The translations under genes were made by a program, and so were the position numbers. Below are positions 6,694 to 15,036 of a DNA stretch of 64,000 nucleotides, one piece after another. Positions within the stretch are counted from its first letter, which is position 1, and the number at the start of each line of letters is the position of its first letter. The notes beneath the pieces were generated by a model. That model made no database searches and was not told the DNA's origin. It saw only the letters and a list, made by a program, of their open reading frames with translations. The stretch is from an uncultured Spirochaetales bacterium (GTDB taxonomy: Bacteria; Spirochaetota; Spirochaetia; Sphaerochaetales; Sphaerochaetaceae): the NCBI GenBank assembly GCA_944388965.1, contig CALXKL010000003.1:1-64000 (forward strand), read 5' to 3'.

Positions 6694-7069
6694 TATTGTC
6701 GCTGTTGTGGCAGGCATTGCTGCTCTTCTTCTAGGCGTGCAGTGCCTGCGGTACAGGAATCGTGCGAAAAAGACCGAGAAGACCCTCGGAACAGTAATCG
6801 AGAGGGCAAGTCAGAGGCTATCCGAAAAGGCCGAGGAGGACTTGGCAGAACGAATCGTCGTCGAGAGTCGAGGAGCCAGATCCGCCTTGGCCTCTCTCGA
6901 CAAGGCTCGAGTCAAGATAAGATCTGTCATGGAGCAGGATCCCCCGATGGCAACAGCAGATGATGATACGATGTCTGGAACGCCGAATCAGTCCCGCAGT
7001 ACAACCATCCCGGACGATATCAGAGAGATAGCCGAAGCCAGTGCAAGACGCATGAGAGGAGAAGAATGA
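6686..7069 (+). CDS. Putative Rz-like inner-membrane spanin
   Basis: 127 residues: one N-terminal membrane segment (VAVVAGIAALLLGVQCL, about 4-21) followed by a charged helical domain. This is the i-spanin layout, in which an inner-membrane protein with a periplasmic coiled coil pairs with an outer-membrane lipoprotein. The next gene overlaps it by 4 bases and encodes a lipoprotein, as expected for an Rz/Rz1 pair. Assignment rests on topology and order, not on sequence similarity. Confidence 0.55.
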   Translation: MADIVAVVAGIAALLLGVQCLRYRNRAKKTEKTLGTVIERASQRLSEKAEEDLAERIVVESRGARSALASLDKARVKIRSVMEQDPPMATADDDTMSGTPNQSRSTTIPDDIREIAEASARRMRGEE

Positions 7070-7344
7070 GAAAGGTCATAGCCATGCTGATCGGATGCAT
7101 CATGTTATCCTCATGTACCACGGTATCCCTACCCTTCACCGTCCAGACTCCCGCCCTACCTGAGCTGGACGAATCCTTCTCGGATGAGAACATACTGACG
7201 GAGATGGAATCCGTCGAAGATATCGTGCACAATCTGCTCGTATATGAGGGACAGGTGGTATATTATCGCAACATATCCGATGTGCTCATGGATTATATCG
7301 AGGAGTTGCAGACGCTGAGTTTGACCGTAGAGGAGAAAAGCTGA
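7066..7344 (+). CDS. Putative Rz1-like outer-membrane lipoprotein spanin
   Basis: 92-residue precursor with a signal peptide and lipobox ending at Cys17 (MLIGCIMLSSC; cleavage before LSS-C). The mature part is about 75 residues, acidic and partly helical, unlike the proline-rich Rz1 of lambda. Starts in a 4-base overlap with the preceding i-spanin-like gene. Its last 59 bases overlap, on the opposite strand, the end of the gene at 7286, where the lysis and early operons converge. Confidence 0.55.
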   Translation: MRKVIAMLIGCIMLSSCTTVSLPFTVQTPALPELDESFSDENILTEMESVEDIVHNLLVYEGQVVYYRNISDVLMDYIEELQTLSLTVEEKS

Positions 7345-7762
7345 GAAGCTTCTCTCCTACGGGCATGGGGACGTTCTCTACATGCCTGGACTTCCATGCC
7401 TCCCTGATCAGCTTCCAGACACCTTCCCGTGATACTATACCTGGTGCATCGGGATCATATGCTTCGCCAAGGCATTCCGGACAGAGATAGTCAGGACCTT
7501 GGGTGATGTATTCACGATAGGGATTCGTTGCTCGCGAACCTTCATATGAAATCTTGAAAGGATCACTGAACAGCATCAATACATCTGTTTCTTTTCCACA
7601 CAGCGGGCAAAGCAGCTTTTCAGGCAGCTTCAACTCAATGATGGCTTCGTCTATCTGTCTGACAAGTTCAGACGATGGGTGTTCCTGTGCCACATATTCA
7701 TCGGCGAGTCGTTGCAGACTGTCGAACTGCATTCTTCTTTTGTACTCATGATTCCAGTACAT
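7286..7762 (-). CDS. Zinc-finger phage protein of unknown function
   Basis: 158 residues. A CPLCG box (about 57-61) and a CPECLGEAY box (about 98-106) form a two-knuckle zinc site; the rest is unassigned. It is the most distal gene of the leftward early operon, separated from the rest by about 700 bases, and so may have its own promoter near 7770-7800. Confidence 0.55.
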   Translation of the reverse strand: MYWNHEYKRRMQFDSLQRLADEYVAQEHPSSELVRQIDEAIIELKLPEKLLCPLCGKETDVLMLFSDPFKISYEGSRATNPYREYITQGPDYLCPECLGEAYDPDAPGIVSREGVWKLIREAWKSRHVENVPMPVGEKLLSFSPLRSNSASATPRYNP

Positions 7763-8269
7763 GCTTCACTCCTTTGCGTACTCAAAGAAATCAGTGACGA
7801 TCCACTTTACCAAATCATATCTCAATCCACTACTTCTGCTAACATGTAAATGGTTTTCCTGTATTCAAAGGTACTGTGACGACAGAGGGCGCAGTAACCA
7901 GGGGATGAACCCCCGCGCTCGCTCGACAGCCTAGTTTTTTTTCTATCTTCCGCCAACTTTCAGGCGCTTCCGACAATTTCGACACGAATTCCTTGGTTCC
8001 TTTGGAAAATCAGCTGCAAAGACTGCATGATTATGAACAACAGGATTCTAGAGTAATACGATTCATGTCTTTAATTTATCTTAAGTTGATTTTGCCTTTC
8101 TCCATAACCGAGACGACATGGCGGCCCTCCTTCCAAATTGACCGAAGCCCTATACGTACCTAACATGAAAAATGAAGAGAGGCACTGCAACAGACGGTTG
8201 CCGACCTCAAGATTTGAAACGAATAATCGCCACGAGTCTAGGGTCAAATGGCTGTGGCGATTGTCTTAT
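7763..8269. other. Largely non-coding stretch
   Basis: No convincing reading frame. One compact structure is visible at about 7888-7917: GGGG-atgaa-CCCC inside GCGC arms, followed by a run of eight T at 7935-7942; it could be a rightward terminator for the lysis operon or a small RNA. The base composition is richer in A and T than the flanking genes. Confidence 0.35.
8226..8267. terminator. Inverted repeat after the micro-toxin ORF
   Basis: AATCGCCAC and GTGGCGATT form a perfect 9-bp stem around a loop of about 24 bases, just downstream of the 27-residue peptide gene at 8270. It may terminate that message and, on the other strand, an antisense RNA. Confidence 0.45.
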
Positions 8270-8353
8270 CTATATGGTAGTTCCCACTATAATTGCGGTG
8301 AGTACCAAACCTATTACAGTGAATACCAATGATAGAATCTCGTATCCTCTCAT
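8270..8353 (-). CDS. 27-residue membrane peptide, type I toxin candidate
   Basis: MRGYEILSLVF starts a 27-residue peptide that is one hydrophobic helix with a short polar N-terminus. GGAGG sits 8 bases before the ATG. Size, the tyrosine-rich start and hydrophobic core resemble the small peptides annotated as putative holin-like toxins and other type I toxin-antitoxin peptides. An antisense RNA would be needed for a complete system and is only suggested by the inverted repeat at 8226-8267. It was missed by size-limited ORF calling. Confidence 0.5.
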   Translation of the reverse strand: MRGYEILSLVFTVIGLVLTAIIVGTTI

Positions 8354-8479
8354 AGGTGATACCTCCTCGTCTTGGTAGATTTGGAGGCAAGGCCTCCATA
8401 TCGATACGACATGAGGCCGACAACCGCCTGCCGAAAGCGCAGTGCCGGTTGCACATGATACCAGAGGACGGATGAAGAA

Positions 8480-8881
8480 TCAATTCGAAGGGATGGACAT
8501 CGCCATATCGATCAGCTCTCTTCTGAAAAGAGGAACAGCTCTGCCCTGCGGCTCGACCACGATTCTAACGGATCCAGCCTTGACATCGAACAACATCAGG
8601 CCTATGCCGGATTCCTGAAAGGCCTTGAACAGCTGCGGGGTCACACGGCGCTCAGGCATGCAGACATATGACCTGTCCGCTGCAATCATATGCGTCGATG
8701 CCTGAACTATGGCATGTCTCCACTTCGAGATCTTGAGCTCCACGCTCGTCAGCACGTCATGCTCGTCCATGTAGAGGACATCGATGCATCTGCCCATGAA
8801 CGGGACCTCCTGCCTGATCCAGCGTAGGGGATGCAGCTTCAGCCATTCCATGTAGGCCTCGGCCATCTCCGATTCAAGCAT
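8480..8881 (-). CDS. PD-(D/E)XK-type nuclease-like protein
   Basis: 133 residues. RCIDVLYMDEHD (about 31-42) followed by SVELKISKW (about 46-54) gives the D...E-x-K catalytic signature of the PD-(D/E)XK nuclease superfamily, and the preceding helix MAEAYMEWLK fits the family core. A phage DNA-processing or Holliday-junction-type role is possible. It overlaps the next gene upstream by 8 bases in the early operon. Confidence 0.6.
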   Translation of the reverse strand: MLESEMAEAYMEWLKLHPLRWIRQEVPFMGRCIDVLYMDEHDVLTSVELKISKWRHAIVQASTHMIAADRSYVCMPERRVTPQLFKAFQESGIGLMLFDVKAGSVRIVVEPQGRAVPLFRRELIDMAMSIPSN

Positions 8882-9107
8882 CGATGTTGTCAGCCTCCTG
8901 CCTTCTCCTAAGTGAAGCCCTGCTTATCTCGTTCGTGCAGAATGAACAGATGTCCATCCTACACTTCGAATAGAACTCTCTCCCTCTACTGTCCATTCCT
9001 ATGAACCAAGGCATCTTCCCCATGATTCTGGCCTGACATGATCTCAGCTCATTTCTATGGAAAACACGTCCACAGATGTCACATCTTCTTTCATCAGCGA
9101 GTTTCAT
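8874..9107 (-). CDS. Small zinc-ribbon protein
   Basis: 77 residues with CDICG (about 9-13) and CSFC (about 54-57), a typical treble-clef or zinc-ribbon arrangement, plus a basic C-terminus. Function unknown; probably nucleic-acid or protein binding. Overlaps neighbours by 8 and 14 bases. Confidence 0.6.
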   Translation of the reverse strand: MKLADERRCDICGRVFHRNELRSCQARIMGKMPWFIGMDSRGREFYSKCRMDICSFCTNEISRASLRRRQEADNIDA

Positions 9108-9681
9108 GTTTACCTACCACCTCCTGGCTCAGCCCTATGACCATGTATCGTAAAGGCAATGGCTGATGCCTGTTGTACAGGACAAGCGGCTTGCTCTTGT
9201 CATCCGGTATCCTGTATGTGTCGAATGGCTGGAACTTCTCCACCTGGCGGAATTCGTTCGGGTTATACGGCACACCCGTCTTAGCCGATATGTATGCACA
9301 TTCGGCTACCCAGAATGCATAGTCTTCATTCTTCGCACGGTAAACAGGATCGAAATCATTTCCGTCGGGCATGTCACATTTCGCGAACAGCAAATCACGC
9401 AATGTCCAGGGAGCCGCCCCGTATGCCTCATGATTGAACCGGTACAGCTGAAGAGGCTCGGGGCCGAGCAGGGCCTTCATCCGGCCATCCACATTGTAGT
9501 AGGCGGCATGATGTCCGTTCGTCGCCATCACCATGCTTCTGTCCGGGTTCCAGAGGATGTTTCTTATTTCCGGTACTTTGACGTTGTAGTCCTTTTCACG
9601 GCATTTCCATAGGAAATGGAAGACGTACTGATCCAGGCCCGTGCCGGGAATCCTTATCAACCGTTCATCTGATGATTTCAT
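9094..9681 (-). CDS. Phage early protein of unknown function
   Basis: 195 residues, not recognised. Residues 46-70 (RSMVMATNGHHAAYYN) recall the TDGHR segment of DNA sliding clamps, and the C-terminal LRYMVIGLS recalls a clamp C-terminal strand, but length is about half that of a bacterial beta clamp and the rest does not match. I keep it as unknown. Confidence 0.55.
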   Translation of the reverse strand: MKSSDERLIRIPGTGLDQYVFHFLWKCREKDYNVKVPEIRNILWNPDRSMVMATNGHHAAYYNVDGRMKALLGPEPLQLYRFNHEAYGAAPWTLRDLLFAKCDMPDGNDFDPVYRAKNEDYAFWVAECAYISAKTGVPYNPNEFRQVEKFQPFDTYRIPDDKSKPLVLYNRHQPLPLRYMVIGLSQEVVGKHETR

Positions 9682-9956
9682 TTCTTCCTCCTTATCGCCT
9701 TCTTCGGATTTGTGATGCTTAACTCATAGTTTTCTTCAAATCTCTCAATGGCTTGCTGGAGATCATCTCCGTACATGCCCGTCACCATTTCGCGCCAGAA
9801 CCGGCTACGGACTCGATTGAAGAGACGCCTGTCCACCCTGTCCACACGGTTCCAGTACCTGTTCCATTTCAAATAGTTAGCAAAGGTGAAATGTTTGTGG
9901 CTGTACGGCTCTCTCTTGTTGTCCTGACGCAAATTCCTATAAGTGATCTTGCTCAT
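9678..9956 (-). CDS. Basic phage protein of unknown function
   Basis: 92 residues, rich in Arg, Lys and aromatic residues (NYLKWNRYWNRVDRVDRRLF), suggesting nucleic-acid binding. 4-base overlaps on both sides place it firmly in the early operon. Confidence 0.5.
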   Translation of the reverse strand: MSKITYRNLRQDNKREPYSHKHFTFANYLKWNRYWNRVDRVDRRLFNRVRSRFWREMVTGMYGDDLQQAIERFEENYELSITNPKKAIRRKK

Positions 9957-10234
9957 TCATCCTCCTTGAATTCCAACTGGCCGATACTCCTTGTATATTT
10001 CTTGAGAATATCCAGCTCCCGTTCCAGGTCGTTGATGGCTTTGCAAAGATCACATTCGAGTTTTCTAATGTTCTTGATTCCATCTTCTTCCTCGATGCAT
10101 CCTGTTCCATTCTGCCTGACCTGATAGGCGAACCCATCTGGATACTTGTCCAGCAAGATCGAAAGATGTCCCGTGCTTACACTAAAAGAAGCGTTGCCAA
10201 ACCGTTCCCAACCGCAATCTTTTTCATGACTCAT
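9953..10234 (-). CDS. Small phage protein with coiled coil
   Basis: 93 residues. N-terminal half includes GNASFSVSTGHLSILLD; the C-terminal half (about 50-90) is a charged helix with two Cys. Function unknown. Overlaps the next gene by 11 bases. Confidence 0.5.
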   Translation of the reverse strand: MSHEKDCGWERFGNASFSVSTGHLSILLDKYPDGFAYQVRQNGTGCIEEEDGIKNIRKLECDLCKAINDLERELDILKKYTRSIGQLEFKEDE

Positions 10235-10520
10235 GTTTTGCCTCCTGTATTCTTCTTATCCCAAGCGCATCCGAGAGCAGGTCCTGCGCCATGGATGCAA
10301 GCCGCTCCTCTACGGCTGACATGGCATCCTCGGCAGTGTTGAATGTCCGATTAGCCAGGTCGTCGAAGTCGTCGCCTTTGCACGACAATGACAGCTTCCA
10401 GTACGGACAATCCGCATGCCAGACTATAAGAAAGGAAGCGAAGCTTAAATCACAGAAGAACCATTCTCTAAAAAGGCGACCATTCTTCCTACTCCTGTGC
10501 TCATAATGCCTCCATGTCAT
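10224..10520 (-). CDS. Small phage protein of unknown function
   Basis: 98 residues, N-terminal half aromatic and beta-rich (FFCDLSFASFLIVWHADC), C-terminal half helical (AMSAVEERLASMAQDLLSD). Not recognised. Confidence 0.5.
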   Translation of the reverse strand: MTWRHYEHRSRKNGRLFREWFFCDLSFASFLIVWHADCPYWKLSLSCKGDDFDDLANRTFNTAEDAMSAVEERLASMAQDLLSDALGIRRIQEAKHES

Positions 10521-10576
10521 TCCGTCACCTCCACGATTCTGATTTCATCCATGCGGTCTTCATGACTCCTCCCTTA

Positions 10577-11080
10577 TCATCCCTCCCTTGTAGGCATCAT
10601 TGCTTCGTCTGTCTCGCATGTACCTGCCGTATACTCCTCACACGGCCTTCGTCCTGCATTCGATGGGTACATGCATATCCCGGCATAGCGGTAACGGCAC
10701 GGGTCGTATTTATCACATCTGGATGGCTTTTCATCTCTCCACCTGCCGTTCTCATCCTTGACTTCGATGAGGATATCCTTCATCTCCCTGTCCACGATGT
10801 CGTCCATGCTCTCATCCTGCGCATACAACGCTTCGCTGACTTTCTTCTTCAACCATGTCTGAAAACGAGGATTATTGTAGACGGAGAGGAACGCCTCCTT
10901 CCTGTTCGCCTCCTGGCTCCTGCTGCTCTGGCCGGTGCCTATGACTCCTGTCTCCTTGTGCTTGAGGCGGCAGCAGTTCTGATGCCTGTTGCGGTATTGA
11001 CCTCCGGCACCCTTGCCTGAGAACCATGTGATCTCGAAATCGGAAGGCCCGACAGAGAATATCCTTTCACGATTGCTCAT
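10577..11080 (-). CDS. GGQ peptide-chain-release-factor-like protein
   Basis: 167 residues. FSGKGAGGQYRNRHQNCCRL (about 20-39) is the GGQ loop of class I release factors and of ArfB/PrfH-type peptidyl-tRNA hydrolases, followed by LKHKETGV and SRSQEANRKEA, which continue the same domain. There is no codon-recognition domain. The C-terminal third adds a Cys cluster (CDKYDPC, GICMYPS, CEEY, TCETD) that could bind zinc. A phage-encoded ribosome rescue or termination activity is the likely role. Whether it acts on UGA, the only stop in the cassettes, is unknown. Overlaps the nuclease-like gene upstream by 4 bases. Confidence 0.7.
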   Translation of the reverse strand: MSNRERIFSVGPSDFEITWFSGKGAGGQYRNRHQNCCRLKHKETGVIGTGQSSRSQEANRKEAFLSVYNNPRFQTWLKKKVSEALYAQDESMDDIVDREMKDILIEVKDENGRWRDEKPSRCDKYDPCRYRYAGICMYPSNAGRRPCEEYTAGTCETDEAMMPTREG

Positions 11081-11607
11081 TCTTCCTCCCTGAACAGCTC
11101 CATGTTCCCTTCATACTTCTCATCGCCTGCCAACACCCTCAGGTGTTCACGACGCTTCGGTACATGCTTGAGGCATCCTTCCAGATTGCGGTAGCACCAC
11201 GAATACAGCAGTTCCGCCTCTGCCCTGTGATTGCGCTCGTCGAAGAAATCCTCACGGCATATCTCCGGATCACCGATACTTCCCCTTACAACCCTGATCG
11301 TATTGTCGTCCAGCGCTTCCAGAAGCCACCATCGCTCCGGCAACTCCTCAGGCTTCGCCATTCCGGGATTGGTCAGGTATACCCTGAGCCTACCGACACC
11401 CAATGCCGGATTCTGCCGGAAGGGCTTGCGCTTGTCCGCAAGGAAGTCGGCTCTGGTGGCCTTGCATTCGACCAGCAGGGAGAAGCCGGACTTGAAGCCT
11501 ATGGCATCGGGGCTTTCGTCCCTGTATCCCGGCTCAGTCAGGATGACCCTGTATCGGTGCAAGGCGAGCCAACGCATGGCCAGCGTAACCAGCTCACCGT
11601 GTGTCAT
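11077..11607 (-). CDS. PD-(D/E)XK nuclease-like phage protein
   Basis: 176 residues. SPDAIGFKSGFSLLVECKAT (about 32-51) carries the D and the E-x-K of the PD-(D/E)XK fold, preceded by a helix LVTLAMRWLALHRYRV and followed by ADFLADKRKPFRQ. Common in phage early regions; substrate unknown. Confidence 0.65.
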   Translation of the reverse strand: MTHGELVTLAMRWLALHRYRVILTEPGYRDESPDAIGFKSGFSLLVECKATRADFLADKRKPFRQNPALGVGRLRVYLTNPGMAKPEELPERWWLLEALDDNTIRVVRGSIGDPEICREDFFDERNHRAEAELLYSWCYRNLEGCLKHVPKRREHLRVLAGDEKYEGNMELFREEE

Positions 11608-11987
11608 TCGTCCTCCTGATTCTCATACTTGATCATCGCCTGAATCGGACCAATGTCCGTTTGCTGAATCTTGCCGTATGGTTCGAACCCGTGGGATACA
11701 AGGTGCTCGATATAGTCATCGGCCTCAATATAGTAATCGAAGCCTGAAAGCTTGTATCTTTTAGCCAGATTGACAATCTTGAAACAAACGATTCTCGGCT
11801 TGCCGTTCATCTTCTTTGCAATGATGCTGTCAACCATTCTTTCGCTTACGGCAAGCTTATTGGAAAGATCATTGATAACTTCATCACGGTTGTGTATGTT
11901 GATGCTAAGTTTAAAGATCTCCTCTTGTTGTTCCTTATATGCTTTGAGCAGGTCTTCATGAGTCATCGATTCCGGTTCCATCATCAT
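11604..11987 (-). CDS. Coiled-coil phage protein of unknown function
   Basis: 127 residues: a long N-terminal helix (about 8-55) with heptads, then a small alpha/beta part. Probable start is one of the first methionines (MMMEPESM). Overlaps both neighbours by 4 bases. Confidence 0.5.
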   Translation of the reverse strand: MMMEPESMTHEDLLKAYKEQQEEIFKLSINIHNRDEVINDLSNKLAVSERMVDSIIAKKMNGKPRIVCFKIVNLAKRYKLSGFDYYIEADDYIEHLVSHGFEPYGKIQQTDIGPIQAMIKYENQEDE

Positions 11988-12316
11988 TTGTCCTCCTCAA
12001 TCACTATCTCGAACTCCTCGCCGATCTTGCCTGAGTAGTAGTCCAGCTTGTCGCCGTAGCGTCCTTTGCGGGGCCTGATGGTGGTGAAAATGCCTTTCGC
12101 GTCCGCGAAAAGAAGCAGGACATAGTCTCCGGGTTTCAGCTCGTAGAATGCCATCCGGCATGTTTGCCTGTCCGTATATGCGGTGTCGTACCATAGGAGC
12201 CGTTTAGGCGTGTTCTCGTCAATCCGGATAGGCGAGACGTGGCAGAGCGTCGCTATGGCATTCTCGCGTGCTCTCAACTTGTGGTAGTGATGAGAGAATC
12301 TGATCCTGTTCTTCAT
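11984..12316 (-). CDS. Phage protein of unknown function
   Basis: 110 residues. The middle (ELKPGDYVLLLFADAKGIFTTIR) looks like a small beta barrel. Basic N-terminus. Not assigned. Confidence 0.5.
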   Translation of the reverse strand: MKNRIRFSHHYHKLRARENAIATLCHVSPIRIDENTPKRLLWYDTAYTDRQTCRMAFYELKPGDYVLLLFADAKGIFTTIRPRKGRYGDKLDYYSGKIGEEFEIVIEEDK

Positions 12317-12564
12317 ACATCCTCCTCGTCATCATCTGGATCTTCCGGTTCAACCAGCCTGTAAGCGCGTCTTTTCGACATTTCATCATCGAACATCTTC
12401 TGCAAGTCTTCGACATACCGCTCCGCTTTGGAGATCGTGTCTACGGCATCAACCCTCTTATCCGAATAGGGGGTCCTGCTGATGATCGTCTCTTTTGATT
12501 TGGCAAGGTATTCCTTCGCCAGCCCGAACGCATTGTATGTATCGATTACATCTCCGTATGTCAT
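12313..12564 (-). CDS. Small helical phage protein
   Basis: 83 residues, helical and acidic at the C-terminus (EPEDPDDDEED). Function unknown. Confidence 0.5.
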   Translation of the reverse strand: MTYGDVIDTYNAFGLAKEYLAKSKETIISRTPYSDKRVDAVDTISKAERYVEDLQKMFDDEMSKRRAYRLVEPEDPDDDEEDV

Positions 12565-12573
12565 TTTTCCTCC

Positions 12574-12837
12574 TCATTTCCAGATGTTCATCTCTGCATC
12601 AAAGTCCTCACAAGATTCCATGTCTTCTACATCAGAGTCGTAGAAATCTCCGGACTGATTGCCGCAACAGCCCTTTTCGACAGCGAATTCAAACCAGAAG
12701 CAATCGTTACAGGTATGAAATTCCGTGTTTTCATCTTCGTCGCCATCTACCTCTCTGACCGTGCATGTGTCCCAGTCTGGACACATATCGGCATCGAGAA
12801 TGCAGAACGCCTCTCCGGTAAATGGGCACCGACTCAT
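12574..12837 (-). CDS. Small cysteine-rich phage protein
   Basis: 87 residues from MSRCPFTGEAF; chosen over the longer frame because this ATG overlaps the preceding stop (ATGA). Cys pairs at CPFTGEAFC, CPDWDTC, CNDC and CC suggest metal binding. Acidic overall. Confidence 0.5.
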   Translation of the reverse strand: MSRCPFTGEAFCILDADMCPDWDTCTVREVDGDEDENTEFHTCNDCFWFEFAVEKGCCGNQSGDFYDSDVEDMESCEDFDAEMNIWK

Positions 12838-13034
12838 TCTCCATACCCCTTGAACATGGTGCACGACGGGCTGTAGGGGTCTCTTGGAATCCCCCGCTCG
12901 GCACACCATTCGAAGTGCTTGAGATGCACGCATTCGAAACATGGCGCACCACAGACATGTCCCACGACTTTTCCACTCTGGTCAAAGAGCCGCCCATCGC
13001 GTTCCGGATTATCAGGTTGCTTGAAATCCTTCAT
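12834..13034 (-). CDS. Small cysteine-rich phage protein
   Basis: 66 residues from MKDFKQPD, start chosen by the ATGA overlap with the gene upstream. CGAPCFECVHLKHFEWC is a dense metal-binding motif, followed by PRDPYSPSC. Same style as its neighbours at 12574 and 13031. Confidence 0.5.
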   Translation of the reverse strand: MKDFKQPDNPERDGRLFDQSGKVVGHVCGAPCFECVHLKHFEWCAERGIPRDPYSPSCTMFKGYGE

Positions 13035-13216
13035 ACGGCCTCCGTTTCTTTGATCGTCAGATTTCCAATGTCGTCTTCGTCCCATGATCCAGGACATGCA
13101 TGACCATTCCTGTTGCATATGGTATCCAGAAGACACGCCCCGCACTCTGTCGAGTTCTTGCATGTTTCCTTGATACGGCACAGCACATGCTTCATCTGGT
13201 CTATCGAGTTAATCAT
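13031..13216 (-). CDS. Small cysteine-rich phage protein
   Basis: 61 residues with C-x10-C-x2-C and further Cys (CGACLLDTICNRNGHAC). Third in a run of tiny Cys-rich proteins. Confidence 0.5.
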   Translation of the reverse strand: MINSIDQMKHVLCRIKETCKNSTECGACLLDTICNRNGHACPGSWDEDDIGNLTIKETEAV

Positions 13217-14228
13217 GAGTCCTCCTCGATTCTCTTTCTGATCCGATTCGGCACAGCGAAGTCCAGTCCGTCCTCATGGTTGCGCAGGTGATCCAGCCGT
13301 GCACTGATGTCATCTGACCAGCTCTGTTCGGCCCATGACATCTCGTCGAGTCCTCCACATTCGTCTATCAGGGCCTGAGCCTTCTCCAACGCCTCAGCCT
13401 TGGAACAAGCCATGACGTCGAACTCCACCTCTCCTTCCACCTTGTATGTGATGCAGAAATGTACCGGCTTTCTGTATACCCGCTTCTTCCTCTCCTTCTG
13501 TGAGTTCGGTACTACCTTTCCATCATCGAACAGCTCCATCTGTTCATCCTCCTTCCTGAATCTCTCCTCCAGATCGAATACCGACTTTCCATCCAGCCGG
13601 AACGGATATCCCGGCATCCTGTGCTGGAGGCCCTTCAACCATCCCCAGTATTTCGGCTGGTAGTGGTACATGTTCCTCAGCTCGCCCAGTCCGGTGTAAC
13701 GACAGCACCAGCAGGACACCCGACGATATATCGAGTACAGATCCACGCCATCCTCCTCCCAATAGATGCCGTGATCGTGGCAGTAGGCGAGACAGTCGGA
13801 CTCCGTCATGTTCCATTCGACGAGGGGATAGAGGTTGCCGTAATCCTTCATCCGGTGCGCCTCGTCCACCGCGATGCCTATGTACTGGACGCCCCCCCGA
13901 CTGATTTAAGGAACCGTCCGATCTCCTGCTGTTTGAAACGGGTGATCCAGCGGCATTTTCCTCCACACCAGCCATATCCGTACTTTCCGCTCCTCGTCGG
14001 ACGGGCCAGCATGTCCATCCACACGGAGTCTTTGTTCCTAAGCGTCGTGAACCGTATTCCGGCATCCTCCACGATGCGTCTGACCTTATCTACAACCGAA
14101 TAGACGGCACCGAATTCCAACTGGGTGTCGAAGAAGACGACATGATCCAGGGGCCGTCTTTCCTCCATTAGCCGGAGAACCATAGCAGTCGAGTCCTTGC
14201 CGCCGGAGAACGAGGCGATGTAGTTCAT
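13213..14228 (-). pseudogene. PAPS-reductase-like protein interrupted at a poly-C tract
   Basis: Two frames, 13878-14228 and 13213-13869, join into one protein of the phosphoadenosine-phosphosulfate reductase/ATP-pyrophosphatase fold. The first contains the P-loop SFSGGKDSTAMVLRL near residue 8 and WCGGKCRW; the second contains the downstream HRMKDYGNLYPLVEWN and CWCC motifs, then a C-terminal extension. The break is at seven C on the + strand (13892-13898). Eight or five would restore the frame. Related phage proteins occur near DNA-modification or queuosine-like genes, but the reaction here is unknown. Phase variation, decay or assembly error are all possible. Confidence 0.7.
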
Positions 14229-14581
14229 TCCGTCTCCTCCTCATCTTCCTCATCAGGTCCAAGAGAGAGCTGCATCCTCTGTATATCGTCTACGTTCGTG
14301 CAAATCCCGATCTCGTGGCAGTCAAGGCGGTGGCACCCGTCTGCTTCGTCCCAAACGACCTTGTAGTGGAACTCGTCGATTTCGTCATAGAGCCAGTCGC
14401 CCTCGTACACCTCGTCGCCATTGATGTCGTACCCGACCATCGGAACCACGGTCTCGGGCTTCACGACAGTTGCAGGACCGTTGCCGTCTCCGATGTAGCA
14501 GTCGCCATGGGCGTTCCTCCAGAAGTAGCCGGTGACATCACGGCCACCCGTTATCGGCTCTCCCTTGAACCTGAACATCAT
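14225..14581 (-). CDS. YopX-like phage protein
   Basis: 118 residues from MMFRFKGEP; GAGGAAAG precedes this ATG, so it is preferred to a longer frame. VGYDINGDEVYEGDWL and YKVVWDEADG are the hallmark of the YopX beta-barrel family, a phage and plasmid protein of unknown role. Acidic C-terminal tail (DEEDEEETE). Confidence 0.6.
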   Translation of the reverse strand: MMFRFKGEPITGGRDVTGYFWRNAHGDCYIGDGNGPATVVKPETVVPMVGYDINGDEVYEGDWLYDEIDEFHYKVVWDEADGCHRLDCHEIGICTNVDDIQRMQLSLGPDEEDEEETE

Positions 14582-14855
14582 GAGTCTTTCCTCGGTCAAC
14601 TTTTGCCTCCTCAAGCTTTGTTATGATTTCGTCGATGTCCCATTTGTCTGGATCTCCAAGCGTCAGGCAGTAATCGGTCTTGGAACTTAACAATGGGCAT
14701 TTCCGACAGGCCTCGTGAGATCCACAAACATCATGTAGTTTCTTCACCAAATTGTTGGTATTCGAAAGCGTTACAAGCTTCCAGCCTTCCGGAATTATCC
14801 ACGTATCCTCGTTGATCCTGATTGCCGTCTTCGTCTCGAACATGTCATTGCTCAT
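14538..14855 (-). CDS. Small phage protein of unknown function
   Basis: 105 residues from MSNDMFETK (start chosen near AAGAAGG). Contains CGSHEACRKCPLLSS, a possible metal site. Its 3' end overlaps the YopX-like gene by 44 bases, an unusually long overlap, so the true end may be affected by an indel. Confidence 0.45.
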   Translation of the reverse strand: MSNDMFETKTAIRINEDTWIIPEGWKLVTLSNTNNLVKKLHDVCGSHEACRKCPLLSSKTDYCLTLGDPDKWDIDEIITKLEEAKVDRGKTHDVQVQGRADNGWP

Positions 14856-15036
14856 CCTTCTTGTTCCTCCTTTCCATGAATTCCAGCACAAGCGGCACGA
14901 TGATTAACGTTGCCGGGACAAGTAAGGCACAGAGACCGAACATGAAGTCCCAGAAATTGGTATCCACCATCTTCACCTTCAACGAAACGAGACATAGGAT
15001 TCCGAAGATGATGCTTGTCCACCGTGCACCTGTCAT
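14845..15036 (-). CDS. Small two-helix membrane protein
   Basis: 63 residues from MTGARWTS, with GGAGGAG before the ATG. Two hydrophobic segments (about 8-25 and 34-55) and a basic C-terminal end. Confidence 0.5.
   Translation of the reverse strand: MTGARWTSIIFGILCLVSLKVKMVDTNFWDFMFGLCALLVPATLIIVPLVLEFMERRNKKDEQ

Noticed and set aside
9094-9681. Phage sliding clamp
   Set aside because: Only two short segments resemble DnaN and the length is wrong; kept as unknown.
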